Notes under the pieces: generated by a model
The model's database searches: none
Seen by the model: the letters and a program-made list of their open reading frames with translations, nothing else
What the model was told of the DNA's origin: nothing
Part shown: positions 60,702 through 64,000 of the stretch, in pieces
Numbering within the stretch: position 1 is the stretch's first letter
How the letters are laid out: each line of letters opens with the position of its first letter
Made by a program: the position numbers and the translations under genes
DNA from: Rusavskia elegans
Lineage: Eukaryota; Ascomycota; Lecanoromycetes; Teloschistales; Teloschistaceae
Assembly (NCBI GenBank): GCA_011316305.1
Contig: SAUG01000015.1
Location: 248,001 to 312,000, forward strand
Direction: 5' to 3'
DNA: 64,000 nucleotides

Positions 60702-62475
60702 CTACTCTATTAGATACGACTCAGCTACTGATTTAACTTCTCTCGAAAATGCCATTTCCTGGTCCATCTCTAGTAAGGTCACCGACTTGATCTGAGAAAG
60801 AAGGCCGCTGTTAGTTGATACGTGTACCGGGATACAGAGTCACAACTTACGTCCACATCCACAACTGGTTTGCTTTTGGAGAAGCGCACGCTCATCGGAA
60901 AGAACTCTCCCTCGTCTTCAGCTTGCGCCTCAAATTCGAACGCGCCCGATGGATTGCTCTCGTCTACATTGCCAATGCTCCATTCAAGGCTGTCGCCCGA
61001 AACGTCATAGATAGCGTCAAAGCTCGAGATTGCCGGTTCGCTCGTAGCGTAGGGGATGTTCACACTGACGTCTCGCAGACTATCGCCTCCCGTCAACTCA
61101 TATTCGACCATGATGTTCCAGGATTCATCAGAGCCTTTGTTGACCCAGGCCGTGAATGTGACAGGGAGAACATTGGCTGCTTCGGCCGCAGCACTAGCGC
61201 TCCAGCGCAGCACCCCAACGGATTGGTTCGCTGGAAACCCTTTCGATGGGTCTTTGAGCTGTACCGCTTTCGCGCTGTTAAACAAGGCCTTGTCGACATT
61301 CGGATGAGTCTTAAATTGAGCGTTGTGGGTGGCATTGGCGGTCAAATCCAACTTGACTTTTGTGAGGGATGGATCCGCAATCCGCAGCTGAAGATCTCCT
61401 TTAACGCTGAATGAGTTCAATGAGCCTTCACGCGACATCTTCGCCGTGATGCTCTCTGCAACCGTGACATGGATAGATTCACGGTCAAGCGATGTCGATT
61501 CCCGGGCTGAGGGTGCTTTGTCCGTTGGTACGGCTGGCTGAGTGTTCGGCACCAGCGGAGCTGATTCCTCAGCAGTCGTTTCTAAATCTCCTCTGACTTT
61601 TTCGAACATGTCGGTGGTCTTTGACTTCTTGCCCAACTGCATGCCCTTTCCCTTCGGCGCCGATGTTCTAGTGAAGCAGAGTCAGAAGGGTACAGTTACA
61701 CGCACAGGTGATCGACTCACTTGTACGACTTGTTCTTCTCCGCCTCATATGTGTCATAAGAGTCTGCGACGGATGTCCTGGGAGGTGGGGTGTATGTCGG
61801 ATACGAGGGGGTCCTTGGAACAGCACCACGACCACTACGGGCCATCTCTTTGCGCTGTAGCTCAATATGCTTGGCCTTCCTTTTCCGATCCTCTGTCGCC
61901 TCAAGCTCCTTGTTCTAAGAGGGATCATTAGCAAAACTACGAGATCGACTTCCTGATCAGCGCTAACAGGACCTACCCTAGATATGATCTCCTGTATCCT
62001 TTCCTCGTGGCTTTCCATCTCCAGGAAGGTCTTGATCTGAGCTAAGGAAAGATTCTCCCGATAGCCCAACGTGACAAGCTCATCGAATGCACTTAGCAGT
62101 TCATAGGCGTTCCGCAATATTTCCCGCTCATCTAAGCTCTTGCAAATACTGCTCACGACTTGGGCAAACAGGTGTAATGAATCGATGTCTTGTAGGATGT
62201 TGGATTGGCGATTGGTGATTAGGACCATGTACAGTTCTTCCAGCGGCTGGTATACATAGCGAACATTATCTTGCTCGACGGTGGTATGCTGTGTCCCTGA
62301 GTCGGCGAGCTTTGGGAATGATGCAAGTAACCCTTCAATCCTTGATCGTGACACTTCCCTGAATTGGCGTGAAAGAACGGCCTTCCCACCCCGGGTGCAT
62401 ATGGACGCTGCGAGGACGACCTTTGTAAGATCAACGGAGGTTTCAAGAAGTCAGACACTGCTAGTAACGAACCAT
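60702..62475 (-). CDS. RET2: Coatomer delta subunit (delta-COP)
   Basis: COPI coat subunit for Golgi-to-ER transport. Exons complement(join(60702..60791,60851..61667,61721..61914,61977..62420,62473..62475)), 515 residues. The first coding exon is just the ATG; the 52-base intron then leads to VVLAASICTRGGKAVLSRQF, the conserved longin start that directly follows Met in the family. The longin domain (ELYMVLITNRQSNILQDIDS) is followed by a charged linker (KELEATEDRKRKAKHIELQR), a Pro/Ser/Tyr spacer and KGKGMQLGKKS. The C-terminal mu-homology domain runs from ~260 (ESIHVTVAESITAKMSREGS, LRWSASAAAEAANVLPVTFT). The end (EMAFSREVKSVAES) comes from the last exon. All phases match. Confidence 0.93.
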
Positions 62476-63007
62476 ATCTGTTGATTGAAACCCTAGATAT
62501 CGGTATAGAAGAACGCTGGTGCCACGCTAGAACATTTCAGTAAAGCCAAGGTTGGATTAAGTGACTACCACATGGGATGGAGTGATGGTGTTCGATTGCC
62601 TTTGAATTGCTTTCGAAAAGACAGAATGTTCGTACCTCAGCCCTATGGCTTCTCCGCCTACTCTAGCGCGTCTGCCGCCCTTCCTCCGAGTTCCATTGGC
62701 TTGCTTGGCTTAGCGGCGGAGCGCTTAGATGAGTCTATGACAGAAACGTCGGTTTCGGTTCCATTCCTCAGTCCTCACCAACCATGAGCCATCTACTCTA
62801 CACAAAAACAGCGATCCTGACCTGACTTTATCTCTTTGTCGTTACAGCAGGTCGATAAGACGATAAATTGTACGGTTCAGTGCATAAACTGCTGTATGGT
62901 CCAAGGCGATACATCCATCTCTTACATTCCCCTCACCTCACCATCTTCTTCGACCGCGTTCTTCACGCGCGCCTGGATACTAACCCGAGGAAGGATTGTT
63001 CTCGACA
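62476..63007. promoter_or_regulatory. Divergent promoter region
   Basis: 530 bases between delta-COP (minus) and the acidic protein (plus); both promoters should lie here. No defined element recognised. Confidence 0.4.
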
Positions 63008-64000
63008 ATGGCGGATTTCCAGTCAGTAACTTCAATTGTCAACCTTGAAAGTCCAGAGGACCCTATGGAGGTTTACCCGGGTGGAGAGGATGATCCCGCT
63101 GGCGAGGATGGCATCGACATTGATCTCGACCTTCCAACTGACCACAATGAGAATATGTATGATGATGGAATGGTAGAAGACCCTGATGCTGAGGCGGAAG
63201 ACACCAGTCCCGACGCGGGTTTAGTCCCGGATGAAGAAATGATAGACGACGAAGATGAAGATGAAGGATCAGGCCACAAAACCTCTGAAGATCTCTATCT
63301 AGAGAATTACCAGGATTTGGACGACTTTGAGAATCCCGAGATCAAAGATCAATTTGATCTGCCTGTTGACACCGCTGAAGGAGCTGCACAAGTATCTGAG
63401 AGTGACCACATTTTGCCGTCAGAGTCAAATCTAGAAGACCAAGATCACCTGGTCGAGCATTTCCGCGACAATCAAAGCAACAAACCTGATATCTCGCCTG
63501 GTTATACTCAGTCGGATACGGATGAGAATCCAGTCCGCGAGGTACTCATCGCTCAAGACATCCCAACGGCATCTCCAGCAGTGTCATTGGATAGACCTGT
63601 CACACATGTACACGACCCTGAGTCCATTCCGGACCATGTCCATCATCGTACCCATGATACACATACGCCGTCTGAGGGAGTGACATCAGGATTACAAAAC
63701 CCGCTTACACCTGCGGAAGAGCAACAGACACCACCAGGATCGACCCTTTCGGGAACCTTTGGACCAGTCGCCAAGATCGAAGGGACTGAGCACCATGCAG
63801 GAACGACAGCTAGAAAGAGAGTGGAGCACGCACGTCATGATTCAAACTCGCCAAGTACCGGTAGCAGCTGGCAGGATGATTTACCAAAGATGTCCGCAAT
63901 CAAGGGGGAAAACGCCTCCAAGACATGTTCGAGTACCCAGCATCATCCCTTTTCGCCCAGCACCAATGTTTTCCAAGTGCGTGATGAAGATCCTAACGAA
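63008..64000 (+). CDS. Acidic fungal protein, 3' truncated by window
   Basis: The frame opens at ATG 63008 (MADFQSVTSIVNLESPEDPM) and stays open for 331 codons to the window edge, so the 3' part is missing. The text is highly acidic (DIDIDLDLPTDH, DDEDEDEG, YQDLDDFENPE), then Ser/Thr/Pro/His-rich, with no hydrophobic segment and no folded domain in view. Proteins with such DIDIDID-type starts are common in Pezizomycotina and of unknown role (memory). Start choice: first ATG after the divergent promoter, preceded by CTCGACA. A domain may follow beyond the edge. Confidence 0.7.
   Translation, partial: MADFQSVTSIVNLESPEDPMEVYPGGEDDPAGEDGIDIDLDLPTDHNENMYDDGMVEDPDAEAEDTSPDAGLVPDEEMIDDEDEDEGSGHKTSEDLYLENYQDLDDFENPEIKDQFDLPVDTAEGAAQVSESDHILPSESNLEDQDHLVEHFRDNQSNKPDISPGYTQSDTDENPVREVLIAQDIPTASPAVSLDRPVTHVHDPESIPDHVHHRTHDTHTPSEGVTSGLQNPLTPAEEQQTPPGSTLSGTFGPVAKIEGTEHHAGTTARKRVEHARHDSNSPSTGSSWQDDLPKMSAIKGENASKTCSSTQHHPFSPSTNVFQVRDEDPNE

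Overview
The window is nuclear DNA of a filamentous ascomycete (Pezizomycotina). The evidence is dense genes on both strands, many short introns of 43 to about 110 bases with GT...AG ends, and lineage markers: a mitochondrial-type phosphatidylserine decarboxylase, an Argonaute, a LysM protein with a zinc-finger N-terminus, a CAS1-type O-acyltransferase and a D-arabinono-lactone oxidase. I could not fix the species. Splice junctions were worked out by hand from reading phase, splice signals and remembered family architecture; no alignment was run.

Layout. 1-8.7 kb: a repeat-bearing edge, a fungal orphan gene, a coiled-coil gene, a short-chain dehydrogenase, and divergent DML1 (Misato). 8.7-19.2 kb is the accessory part: a decayed F-box/LRR-like pseudogene, an orphan with a strongly hydrophobic segment, a GPI-anchored Thr/Pro-rich wall protein with tandem repeats, and a DENN-like (DUF2347/DUF4484-type) gene whose coding sequence contains 246 uninterrupted GAT codons plus one GAC (247 aspartates). 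19.4-30 kb: LHS1 (ER Hsp110/Grp170), ribosomal protein uS8, a LysM protein, a CAS1-type gene flanked by two direct copies of a dispersed repeat, and a tau55-like histidine phosphatase. 30.8-42.6 kb: choline kinase, a HERP/Usa1-like ubiquitin-domain membrane protein, PSD1 and Argonaute. 44-53 kb: SEC63, a MYND-finger protein, a small orphan and ALO1. 53.8-64 kb: importin beta, APC4, delta-COP and the start of an acidic protein that runs off the end.

Functional themes. LHS1, SEC63 and the HERP-like protein all serve ER import or quality control. Choline kinase and PSD1 are both phospholipid biosynthesis genes within 8 kb. Importin beta, APC4 and delta-COP are essential housekeeping genes lying in tandem. 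I read these as chance neighbours on a housekeeping-rich fungal chromosome, not as an operon-like system. No biosynthetic cluster, prokaryote-style island, CRISPR array, rRNA or tRNA gene was recognised.

Most unusual points: the giant perfect TCA/TGA microsatellite read as poly-aspartate inside a conserved gene; a family of dispersed ~35-bp sequences, two in inverted orientation about 350 bp apart and two flanking the CAS1-type gene; modular exons in the GPI protein; a start codon isolated in its own 3-base coding exon in delta-COP; and a pseudogene with three in-frame stops and one frameshift.
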